This document shows, piece by piece, positions 1-7,279 of a stretch of 34,108 bases of DNA. The notes beneath the pieces are model-generated. The model searched no databases. It was not told the DNA's origin and saw only the letters and a list, made by a program, of their open reading frames with translations. The stretch spans positions 1 through 34,108 of the forward strand of contig JBFFXF010000045.1 of NCBI GenBank assembly GCA_041569895.1, written 5' to 3'. Every line of letters begins with the position of its first letter. Position 1 is the first letter of the stretch. The position numbers and the translations under genes were made by a program. Origin of the DNA: JBFFXF01 sp041569895 (GTDB lineage: Bacteria > Planctomycetota > UBA8108 > JACQVS01).

Positions 1-40
1 CGTGCCCGTGCCCGTGCCCGTTCCCGTGCCCGTGCCCGAG
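1..40. repeat. Hexanucleotide array (CGTGCC)n
   Basis: Six consecutive units of CGTGCC (one is CGTTCC) start at the first base of the window, so the array may extend to the left. Read on the other strand the unit is CGGGCA/CGGGAA, the same unit as the array at 25577-25608. It lies upstream of the first gene and is not part of it. An open frame through it would give a Val-Pro repeat with no signal peptide, so it is treated as intergenic. Confidence 0.9.
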
Positions 41-96
41 GGAACCGTTTGGAGCCTTTCCGCTACTCCGTGCATCGTCCCGTCGGCGGGGTCGAG

Positions 97-130
97 TAAA
101 ATGCCGGGCGTCGCGTACCGCAAAGGAGGA
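97..130 (+). promoter_or_regulatory. Candidate -10 box and Shine-Dalgarno for the DUF1259 operon
   Basis: TAAAAT at 97-102 resembles a sigma-70 -10 hexamer. AAGGAGGA at 123-130 is a near-perfect Shine-Dalgarno just before the ATG at 134. No convincing -35 was found. The ribosome site decides the start of the first gene against a much longer in-frame extension. The promoter assignment is inference; the ribosome site is clear. Confidence 0.5.
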
Positions 131-133
131 CCC

Positions 134-1606
134 ATGAGGCGCTTCAAGCTCTTTCCCACAACGTCCCTTTTTGTTCTCTTTTCCATTTCGACCGGGGCGG
201 GTGTCAGCCAGGCGATCGCCGAAACATGGGATTTCGACACGGAGACGATCGGCAAGGCTCCCGGCGGCTTCGACGCCGCGGTCGGGGAGTGGAGGATCGT
301 CGATGATCCCAGCGCACCGAGCGGCAGGCGCGCACTCGCCCAGCTGGCAAAGAACTCTCGCCCCACCTTCAACGTCATCCTGGCGGCTGACACGAGCTAC
401 GGCGACGTGGACCTGTCCGTGAAGCTCAAGTCCATCGCGGGGAAGATCGATCAGGGTGGCGGCGTCGTGTGGCGGGCGAGAGATCACCGGAACTACTACA
501 TCGCTCGCTACAATCCGCTTGAGGACAACTACCGAGTCTACAAAGTCGTTGATGGGCGGCGCAGGCAGCTCGAGAGCGCGGACATCGAGCGCTCCGGAGG
601 ATGGCACACGCTCCGTGTCACCATGGTGGGCAACCGGATCCGCTGCTACTACGATCACAGGCTCTCCCTGGAGGCTCGCGACGATACTTTCGATGGGCCT
701 GGCAAGGTCGGTCTGTGGACGAAGGCCGATGCGCAGACGCATTTCGACGACCTCACGGTCTCGGCGTCCGGCGCTCCATCGCTCGATCCGGAGGTCATCG
801 AGAAGGCCTCCGGCGCCAGTGCGAGCCAGGCGCCCGACGGTGTGGTCCGTATCGGCTGGCCGCGGACCGACGTTCGGGTGCTCGTGGATGGCATGCCGTT
901 TCGGCCCTTCGCCGGACTCGGCTCGTGGGCTGGCTTCGCGCCGACGGAGCGCGGCGCGATGGTGATGGGCGACACGGTCGTCTTCCAGGACGAGGTCGGT
1001 CCGGCGATGGACGCCGCGTTTTCGGCCGGACTCGAGGTCACCGCGCTTCACAATCATTTCTTCTACGACGAGCCCAGGGTCTACTTCATGCACATAGGCG
1101 GCGGCGGCAACGTCGAGGATCTTGCACGCGGCGTGAAGGGCGTCTGGGATGCGATAAAGAAGGTGCGGTCAGAGGCGCCGCAACCAGCCACACGCTTCGG
1201 CGGTGGGGTGCCGGAGCCCGGCACCCTGGACCAGGGGGCCATCGAATCGATCATCGGGACGGAGGGAAAGCTCCAGGACGGAGTGTTGAAGATCTCCATC
1301 GGTCGAGCTGCCGAGATGCATGGACTGCGCTTCGGCGGTTCGATGGGGCTGAGCTCGTGGGTGGCGTTCTCCGGTAGCGACGACCTCGCGGCGATTGACG
1401 GAGACTTCGCGATGACAGCCGGCGAGGTCCAGCCGGTCCTGCGCGCGCTCAGGACGTCCGGGATTCACGTCGTGGCTCTTCACAACCACATGGTCGGTGA
1501 GCAGCCGGCATACTACTTCACGCATTTTTGGGGAAAGGGGCCCGCGAAGGCGCTCGCCCGGGCCTTCCGAAACGCTCTCGACGCGCAAGCGACGGTGACC
1601 AGGTAG
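134..1606 (+). CDS. Secreted concanavalin-like / double DUF1259 (LppY/LpqO) protein
   Basis: 490 residues starting at the ATG after AAGGAGGA. Residues 1-29 form a signal peptide ending at AIA. Residues ~31-212 look like a LamG/3-keto-disaccharide-hydrolase-like jelly roll (GGGVVWRARDHRNYYIARYN, then a GGWHTLRV block). Two LppY/LpqO-type DUF1259 domains follow, ~235-350 and ~365-490. Each carries the family's VTALHNH or VVALHNH motif (near residues 305 and 449) and a GSWAGF/SSWVAF block. The function of DUF1259 is not established. I recall such proteins near chromate transporter genes, and a chrA-like gene ends this operon. A tandem pair behind a sugar-binding-like domain is unusual. The next gene starts 7 nt downstream. 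Domain calls are by recognition; a role in metal or oxyanion handling is inferred from context. Confidence 0.85.
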   Translation: MRRFKLFPTTSLFVLFSISTGAGVSQAIAETWDFDTETIGKAPGGFDAAVGEWRIVDDPSAPSGRRALAQLAKNSRPTFNVILAADTSYGDVDLSVKLKSIAGKIDQGGGVVWRARDHRNYYIARYNPLEDNYRVYKVVDGRRRQLESADIERSGGWHTLRVTMVGNRIRCYYDHRLSLEARDDTFDGPGKVGLWTKADAQTHFDDLTVSASGAPSLDPEVIEKASGASASQAPDGVVRIGWPRTDVRVLVDGMPFRPFAGLGSWAGFAPTERGAMVMGDTVVFQDEVGPAMDAAFSAGLEVTALHNHFFYDEPRVYFMHIGGGGNVEDLARGVKGVWDAIKKVRSEAPQPATRFGGGVPEPGTLDQGAIESIIGTEGKLQDGVLKISIGRAAEMHGLRFGGSMGLSSWVAFSGSDDLAAIDGDFAMTAGEVQPVLRALRTSGIHVVALHNHMVGEQPAYYFTHFWGKGPAKALARAFRNALDAQATVTR

Positions 1607-1613
1607 GGGCCCG

Positions 1614-2369
1614 ATGATTCGGCCGAGACGTGTTTGTCCGGTCCTTGTCCTGGTCCTCTTGCCAGCGGTGTTGTTGGCTCAGGGCGGTCCTCCGCTGATC
1701 ACGGATGACCCCGGCACACCCGGCGACGGGCTCTGGGAGGTCAACGTCGCGTTCAGTGTCGAGAAGACGTCGGAGAAGGAGTGGTTCTTCGAGGCGCCGC
1801 TTCTCGACATCAACTACGGAGTCGGCGAGAACATCCAGCTCAAGTTCGAGGTGCCCTGGGTGTTTTCGCACGAAGAGGGAGAGTCGACGCGGAATGGGCT
1901 CGGCAACTCGGAGCTCGGAGTGAAGTGGAGATTCCTCGACCAGGAAGACCACTACGTCGACATGTCGGTCTATCCTCAGTTCTCTTTCAACAACCCGACA
2001 TCGTCCGCCGACAGAGGACTGGTCGACGAGGGGACTGACCTCTTCATTCCTTTTCAGTTGGAGCGACGTTTTGGCTCGTTCTCGCTCAATCCTGAAGTGG
2101 GCTTCCTCATACGGCAGGAGGGTCGGGAAGAATGGGCCTACGGCCTTGCCCTCGGGTACGAAATCCCGCACGGGCTCGAGCTCCTCGGAGAGATCCACGG
2201 AGAGGCCGACAACGGCCTCCACAAGCACAGGGTCGTATTCAACGCCGGAGGCCGCTGGGAGATGACAGACACCGTCAAGCTGCTCGTCGCGGCGGGAAGG
2301 GGACTTCGTGGAGCCCCGGCGGACGAACCGGAATTCCTCGGGTACTTCGGGCTCCAGTTCGTGTTTTGA
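1614..2369 (+). CDS. Outer-membrane beta-barrel, MetA-pathway/transporter type
   Basis: 251 residues with a signal peptide (MIRPRRVCPVLVLVLLPAVLLA, cleavage before QGG). The mature protein opens with PPLITDDPGTPGDG, then alternating hydrophobic and charged strands and a C-terminal aromatic residue (FGLQFVF), as in outer-membrane barrels. The opening matches the broad 'phenol MetA degradation/transporter' porin-like family, often found beside metal or aromatic-compound transport genes. It is second in the operon and probably provides passage across the outer membrane for the substrate of the ABC importer or ChrA. The substrate cannot be read from sequence. Confidence 0.75.
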   Translation: MIRPRRVCPVLVLVLLPAVLLAQGGPPLITDDPGTPGDGLWEVNVAFSVEKTSEKEWFFEAPLLDINYGVGENIQLKFEVPWVFSHEEGESTRNGLGNSELGVKWRFLDQEDHYVDMSVYPQFSFNNPTSSADRGLVDEGTDLFIPFQLERRFGSFSLNPEVGFLIRQEGREEWAYGLALGYEIPHGLELLGEIHGEADNGLHKHRVVFNAGGRWEMTDTVKLLVAAGRGLRGAPADEPEFLGYFGLQFVF

Positions 2370-2390
2370 AGGAGAGAGGGGAGGACACTC

Positions 2391-3419
2391 ATGACTCGGA
2401 CGTGGCGCCTTCCAAGGGGATCGTGGCTTGGTCTCGTGGCCCTCCTCGTGGGCTGCACGGGAGGAGACGGGGCGGTCGTCGTGGTGTACACGTCTGTTGA
2501 CGACGTCTTCGCGCGTCCGATTGCAGAGCGCTTCACGAGAGAAACCGGTATCGAGGTGCGTCTTGTCCCCGACACCGAGGAGACCAAGAGCACCGGACTT
2601 CTCAACCGGCTCATCGCCGAGAAGGACCGTCCTGTCGCCGACGTCTTCTGGAGCGGCGACCCCGTTCGTGCGGCCATCCTGAAGCGAAAGGTCGTCTCCG
2701 CGGTGTACCGCTCACCGGGAGCGAAGGACCTCCCGCGGCTTTTCTCCGACCCGGACGGACACTGGACCGGATTCTCCTGCCGGGCGCGCGTTCTCGTCTT
2801 CAACAAGAACCTCGTCCCCGAGAACAGCCCGCCGCGATCCGTCATGGACCTGCTCGATCCTCGATTCAAGAACAGGGCGTGCATGGCCAATCCCCTTTTC
2901 GGAACGACTTCCATGCACGCGGCGGCGCTCTTTGATGTCCTCGGTGAGGAGAAAGCGAAGGAGTTTTTTGAACGCTTCGTGGCGAACGGCGGCAAGATCG
3001 TGTCGTCGAACGGCGAGGTTCGACGCCGGGTCGCATCCGGAGAGTTCGCGCTGGGAGTCACGGACACGGACGACGCGAACGTCGCCCTCCAGGAAGGCAA
3101 ACCGATCGGCGTCGTGTTCCCTGACACGGGCGGCATGGGGACCCTCATCATTCCGAACTGCGCCGTGTTGATCTCCGGTGCGCCGCATGGGGAGAACGGG
3201 AAGCGTTTCGTCGATTACCTCTTGAACGCGGAGACCGAACAGACGCTTGCGAAAAGCGCTGCCGCGCAGATTCCAGTCCGGCCCGGAGTGCCCACACCCG
3301 AGAACGTGACGTCGCTCGACAAGCTGGAGCCGATGGAAGTCGACTACTCGGCTCTCGCAGAGCTTCTCGAGAATCTCTCGCGGGGATTTCTGAAGGAGTG
3401 GGTCGAGAGAAACAGTTGA
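2391..3419 (+). CDS. Fe3+-type ABC transporter substrate-binding lipoprotein
   Basis: 342 residues, ATG preceded by a GGAGAGAGGGGAGGA purine tract. The N-terminus is a lipoprotein signal (LLVGC, lipidated Cys22). The mature protein begins with the VVVVYTSVDD strand typical of FbpA/AfuA/FutA-like binding proteins, followed by FTRETGIEVRLV and PVADVFWSGDP. This is the group that binds ferric iron, other metals or phosphonates. Its stop codon overlaps the ATG of the permease (TGATG), which indicates translational coupling. Specificity is uncertain. In this operon an iron, metal-chelate or oxyanion ligand is possible. Confidence 0.85.
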   Translation: MTRTWRLPRGSWLGLVALLVGCTGGDGAVVVVYTSVDDVFARPIAERFTRETGIEVRLVPDTEETKSTGLLNRLIAEKDRPVADVFWSGDPVRAAILKRKVVSAVYRSPGAKDLPRLFSDPDGHWTGFSCRARVLVFNKNLVPENSPPRSVMDLLDPRFKNRACMANPLFGTTSMHAAALFDVLGEEKAKEFFERFVANGGKIVSSNGEVRRRVASGEFALGVTDTDDANVALQEGKPIGVVFPDTGGMGTLIIPNCAVLISGAPHGENGKRFVDYLLNAETEQTLAKSAAAQIPVRPGVPTPENVTSLDKLEPMEVDYSALAELLENLSRGFLKEWVERNS

Positions 3420-4981
3420 TGTCATCGAGCCTCGTGTTGGAACGACCCGGTCGCTGGCGAGTGGTCGGAATCTCGGCCGTGCTGCTCGTCCTCGTGTCAC
3501 CCGGCCTGCCGCTCATTCTGACCGCCGCTCTCTCGCCGGCAGAATTCGAGGGACTGCGCCCCTTCGGTGCTGCACTCGCCAATAGCGGGATCGTCGCCCT
3601 CTGCGTCGCCATTGTTTCCTTCCTGGTTGGCCTTCCGGCGGGGATTCTGTTCGAGCTCTACGACTTCAAGTTGAGAAAACTCCTTCTCGCTCTTGTATGT
3701 CTGCCGCTCCTTGTCCCCTCCTTTCTCTGGGGGCTCGGGTGGTCCATGCTCGGTGAGCGTCTCTCGTTGATAGGCGCATTCCTTCGGGCTTCCCCGCACG
3801 CTGGCTGCACCCTGACGTTTCTGAGCGCTGCCGTCGGCCTCACAACTCTCACGTCCTACGCGGCGACGTTCTCGCTCACGCGCTCTCAGATCGACGCCGC
3901 TCGCCTTGCCGGGGGAGAAACAGCGGTGTTCTTCGAGAGCTGCAAGAACGCGACGATCCCCGTCGTTCTCGCGTCGGCACTCGCTGGTATCTTGACCCTG
4001 TCCGATCCCGGCCCCGGCCAGCTTGTCGGACTTCGAACTGGCGCGTCGGATGTTCTCGTGAGCTTCGCAGCGCAAAACGACTTCGATCTCGCCGCGATTC
4101 AGTGTCTGGCACTCGCTCTTCTCGTGCTTGTCCTCGCGATGCCTCTCAGCTGGGTTGCGGGTCGCAGGCTCAGTGCGCAGGTTCTCGGGCGGCAGCTGAG
4201 CGGGCCGGAGCGTGCGACGAACGAGAAGGTCCAACCCGTTGCTCTCGGCGTGCTCGGAGCCGCCGTCCTTCTGCTGACGGTCGCTCCCGCGCTCGGGCTC
4301 GCCCTTCCGCTTCTTCGCACCACCGAATTTCGCCGCGCGCTGGCCGAGCTTGCGCGCACCGGAGGCAACACCTTCGTGTACGCCTTCGGAGCCGGCTTCC
4401 TGGCGGCAGTTCTCGGGCTGATTCTGACTCTTTGCGTCGGCAGAGACTGGAAGCGCTGTGTCGTCGTCGTGGCGCTGTCTCTGGCGGTCTTCTCCCTTCC
4501 TCCATCCCTCAGCGCCCTCGGAGCGTTGAAGACTGCGTCCCAGGCGCCACCGTGGCTCGACCTTCTGCTTCGCAGCCGCTTCACCGTCTGCGCCCTCCTG
4601 GCACTGCGGCTCGTTCCGATCGCCCTCTTCGTGCTCTTGCGAGCCTGGGGCTCTACCTCGGCTTCCTGGGCCTTCGCGGCCGCCGTCTCGGGAGTTCCTC
4701 TCGGAAAATACGTCGGCAGGGTCGTTTTGCCGTTATTGCTTCCGGCTGCCGGGATATCGATTCTCCTCGTCGCGCTCGTCGCGAGCGCCGAGATCGGCAC
4801 TGTTCTACTTCTGGCTCCTCCCGGCGAGGGGACATTCCCGTTGGCCATCTTCACCGTCATGGCGAACGCCCCGGAGAGTCTCGTGGCGTCTCTGTGTCTC
4901 CTCTATTTGGCTACGGCAGCTGTGCTGCTTGTCGCAGTCATGCAAATCTGCTCCCGGTCTTCAGCAGCCGCAAGAACGTGA
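3419..4981 (+). CDS. Double-length ABC permease, FbpB/ThiP type
   Basis: 520 residues from the ATG overlapping the upstream stop; an in-frame GTG at 3398 is a less likely start. About twelve hydrophobic segments form two binding-protein-dependent permease modules. The EAA-like cytoplasmic loops are near AARLAGGETAVFFESCKN (first half) and AAVSGVPLGKYVGRVVLP (second half). Fused two-module permeases are standard for ferric iron and thiamine importers (FbpB, ThiP), so one polypeptide replaces a dimer. It ends in the overlap region of the ATPase gene. Confidence 0.88.
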   Translation: MSSSLVLERPGRWRVVGISAVLLVLVSPGLPLILTAALSPAEFEGLRPFGAALANSGIVALCVAIVSFLVGLPAGILFELYDFKLRKLLLALVCLPLLVPSFLWGLGWSMLGERLSLIGAFLRASPHAGCTLTFLSAAVGLTTLTSYAATFSLTRSQIDAARLAGGETAVFFESCKNATIPVVLASALAGILTLSDPGPGQLVGLRTGASDVLVSFAAQNDFDLAAIQCLALALLVLVLAMPLSWVAGRRLSAQVLGRQLSGPERATNEKVQPVALGVLGAAVLLLTVAPALGLALPLLRTTEFRRALAELARTGGNTFVYAFGAGFLAAVLGLILTLCVGRDWKRCVVVVALSLAVFSLPPSLSALGALKTASQAPPWLDLLLRSRFTVCALLALRLVPIALFVLLRAWGSTSASWAFAAAVSGVPLGKYVGRVVLPLLLPAAGISILLVALVASAEIGTVLLLAPPGEGTFPLAIFTVMANAPESLVASLCLLYLATAAVLLVAVMQICSRSSAAART

Positions 4982-4992
4982 GGGAGCGCGTC

Positions 4993-5727
4993 GTGGAGAC
5001 GATCGAACTGCGAGGGGTCAGCAAGACCTACGAGGGAAGGCCCGCCCTCTGGCAATTCTCCGCGGTGTTCGGAGCAGGAAGGAACACTGCGATCATCGGC
5101 CCTTCAGGGAGTGGTAAGTCGTCGCTTCTTCGGCTTGTTGCCGGACTCGAACCACCGACGACCGGTGAAATTAATCTCGACGGTACCACCGCCTCCAGAC
5201 CCGGGCAGGTACTCATCGCTCCTCACGAGCGCCGCCTCTCCATGGTGTTTCAGGATCTGGCGCTCTGGCCGAATCTTTCGGTTATCGACAATGTTCTTCT
5301 CGGTCTGCACGGCCTTCGTCTCCCGAAGCGTGAGGCGAGAGATCGCGCCCTCGGTGTGCTGTCGCTTTGCGGGATCGACTGCCTGTCCGGGCGCAAGCCG
5401 GGATCGCTTTCCGGCGGCGAGCAGCAACGCGTCGCACTCGCGCGCGCCGTGGCGGTACAACCAAGGTTCCTCCTCCTCGACGAACCGTTCGCCGGGCTCG
5501 ACCTGGCGACCAAGCACAGACTTCTCGAGGAAACCGCGGCACTTTCTCGTGAGAAAGGCGTCACCGTGATTCTGGTCACGCATGAGCCGCGCGATGCCGT
5601 TGAACTGTGCTCCTTCGGAATCGTTCTGGAACGCGGCGAGATCAAAGACTCCGGTGATCTCGACAAGCTCATCGAAGACTCCGATACGGAGATCTTGCGG
5701 CTCTTCAGAGAGTGGAACAGGAAGTGA
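4993..5727 (+). CDS. ABC transporter ATPase, Fe3+/spermidine-putrescine class
   Basis: 244 residues from GTG 4993, preceded by AGGGAG at a 6-nt spacing. An alternative GTG at 4978 overlaps the permease stop. Walker A GPSGSGKSS lies near residue 36, the Q-loop at MVFQDLALWP, the signature LSGGEQQR near 139, Walker B LLLDEPFAGLD near 160 and the switch His in VTHEP near 195. It lacks the long C-terminal TOBE extension typical of FbpC/PotA, so it is a short form. It energises the permease at 3419-4981. Its end overlaps the start of the ChrA gene, so import and ChrA transport are likely co-expressed. Confidence 0.9.
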   Translation: METIELRGVSKTYEGRPALWQFSAVFGAGRNTAIIGPSGSGKSSLLRLVAGLEPPTTGEINLDGTTASRPGQVLIAPHERRLSMVFQDLALWPNLSVIDNVLLGLHGLRLPKREARDRALGVLSLCGIDCLSGRKPGSLSGGEQQRVALARAVAVQPRFLLLDEPFAGLDLATKHRLLEETAALSREKGVTVILVTHEPRDAVELCSFGIVLERGEIKDSGDLDKLIEDSDTEILRLFREWNRK

Positions 5728-7121
5728 GAGAGGACTCCAAAGCGACCACCACCCCGAGCGTTCCATTCCCGGAAGCTCTACGCGTGTGGTGCAGGGTGGC
5801 GGCCTTGAGTTTCGGCGGTCCTGCAGGACAGATTGCCGTCATGCATCGCATCCTCGTCGATGAGAAGCGGTGGATCAGCGACAACCGATTCTTGCATGCT
5901 CTCAACTACTGCATGCTCCTGCCCGGTCCCGAGGCTCAGCAGCTGGCGACCTACATCGGCTGGCTCCTGCATCGAACCGTAGGCGGCATCGTTGCCGGCT
6001 CGCTCTTCGTGCTGCCGGGATTTGTCTCGATTCTGGCTTTGAGCGTGCTCTACGCGGGTTACCGCGAGCTCCCGTTCGTCGAGGCGCTCTTCTACGGTCT
6101 TGCGCCGGCGGTACTTGCGGTGGTGGTCGAGGCGGTGCTTCGCATCGGCAAGCGGGTCCTGAAGAACACCGCCATGGTGTCGATCGCGAGCTGCGCGTTC
6201 GTGGCGATCTTCTTCTTCAATGTGCCGTTTCCGGTCATCGTGGTCGGCGCCGGTTTGGTCGGGTTTGTCGGAGGTCTGTTTCGACCGGCCAAGTTCATCG
6301 TTCTGAAACCGCACGACACGAAAGGCGGAAGCGGTGGAAACGGTGACTATGTGCTTTCGGATCATGTCGGGGTCCACACCAAGCCGACTCTCCTCCGAGC
6401 GGCAGTTGTGCTGGCCGTCTTCTCGGGACTGTGGTTGGGTCCGCTCGCGGTGTTGATCGTCGCCGCCGGCTGGGACAACGTCTTCGTCAAGGAAGGACTC
6501 TTTTTCAGCAAAGCCGCCGTCGTGACGTTCGGCGGTGCGTACGCGGTGCTCGCGTACATGGCGCAACAGGCCGTGGACGTCTACGGCTGGCTCGAGCCCG
6601 GTGAGATGCTCGACGGGCTCGGGATGGCGGAGACCACCCCGGGGCCGTTGATTCAGGTGGTTCAGTTCGTCGGCTTCATGGGCGCCTATCGAGCGGCGGA
6701 GTCCGGTGCGCTCGGAGGTCTCCACCCGATGGCCGCCGGGACACTCGCGGCGGTGTGGACGACGTGGGTGACGTTCATTCCGTGTTTCCTCTGGATCTTC
6801 CTCGGCGCGCCGTACATCGAGCGCCTCAGGCGAGCGAAACTCCTGACTGCCGCGCTGTCGGCCATCACCGCGGCAGTTGTCGGAGTCGTGTTGAACCTTG
6901 CTCTCTGGTTCGCGCTGCATAGCGTCTTCGGAGAGGTCGAAGAGCTCAGGATCTCGGGAATCCGATGGTTCGTTCCGAGTTGGAAGACGATCGATGTGCC
7001 GCGGCTCTTGATTGCGCTCGGTGCCTTCCTGGCGATGTTCCGCTTCAAGGTCGGCGTCATCTGGACGATCGTGGCGTGCGTGATGCTCGGTCTCCTCTAT
7101 CGGCTCATCGCCGGAAGGTGA
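5712..7121 (+). CDS. chrA: Chromate transporter ChrA, long two-domain form
   Basis: 469 residues from GTG 5712; GTG 5724, which overlaps the upstream stop, is an alternative. The N-terminal half has the ChrA signature (LSFGGPAGQIAVMHR, then LLPGPEAQQLATYIGW). The C-terminal half repeats it as TFGGAYAVLAYMAQQ and ETTPGPLIQVVQFVGF. Both halves are rich in membrane helices, as in the long-chain CHR family. Members expel chromate driven by the proton gradient; some bidomain members may act on sulfate or other oxyanions. No ChrB-type regulator is present in this window. Being coupled to an Fe3+-type importer and a DUF1259 protein is the unusual part. Confidence 0.9.
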   Translation: MEQEVREDSKATTTPSVPFPEALRVWCRVAALSFGGPAGQIAVMHRILVDEKRWISDNRFLHALNYCMLLPGPEAQQLATYIGWLLHRTVGGIVAGSLFVLPGFVSILALSVLYAGYRELPFVEALFYGLAPAVLAVVVEAVLRIGKRVLKNTAMVSIASCAFVAIFFFNVPFPVIVVGAGLVGFVGGLFRPAKFIVLKPHDTKGGSGGNGDYVLSDHVGVHTKPTLLRAAVVLAVFSGLWLGPLAVLIVAAGWDNVFVKEGLFFSKAAVVTFGGAYAVLAYMAQQAVDVYGWLEPGEMLDGLGMAETTPGPLIQVVQFVGFMGAYRAAESGALGGLHPMAAGTLAAVWTTWVTFIPCFLWIFLGAPYIERLRRAKLLTAALSAITAAVVGVVLNLALWFALHSVFGEVEELRISGIRWFVPSWKTIDVPRLLIALGAFLAMFRFKVGVIWTIVACVMLGLLYRLIAGR

Positions 7122-7267
7122 CGACACCCTCTTTCGGTCGAGCCGTCAAACCTCTCCCCGAGCCCGCCACTCTTTCTCCGGGCCTCACACAGATCGAGGA
7201 ACCGTCGGTAATCGGCAGTCTCCGGTCCGACACTCCGGCGTCCGTGAAACCCGTGTTCAGTCTCGGC

Positions 7268-7273
7268 TACAAT
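7268..7273 (+). promoter_or_regulatory. -10 box TACAAT placed for a leaderless start
   Basis: TACAAT ends 6 nt before the ATG at 7280, so a normal initiation point would fall at or beside the start codon. GTGAAA at 7244-7249 with an 18-nt spacer is a weak -35 match (4 of 6). No Shine-Dalgarno precedes the ATG, only a C run. This fits a leaderless transcript. The box is seen directly; its use is inferred. Confidence 0.45.
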
Positions 7274-7279
7274 ACCCCC

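Noticed and set aside
2..133. In-frame extension of the first gene through the hexamer array, giving a Val-Pro repeat
   Set aside because: A strong ribosome site and a typical signal peptide begin at ATG 134; the extension is repeat DNA with a candidate -10 box inside it.
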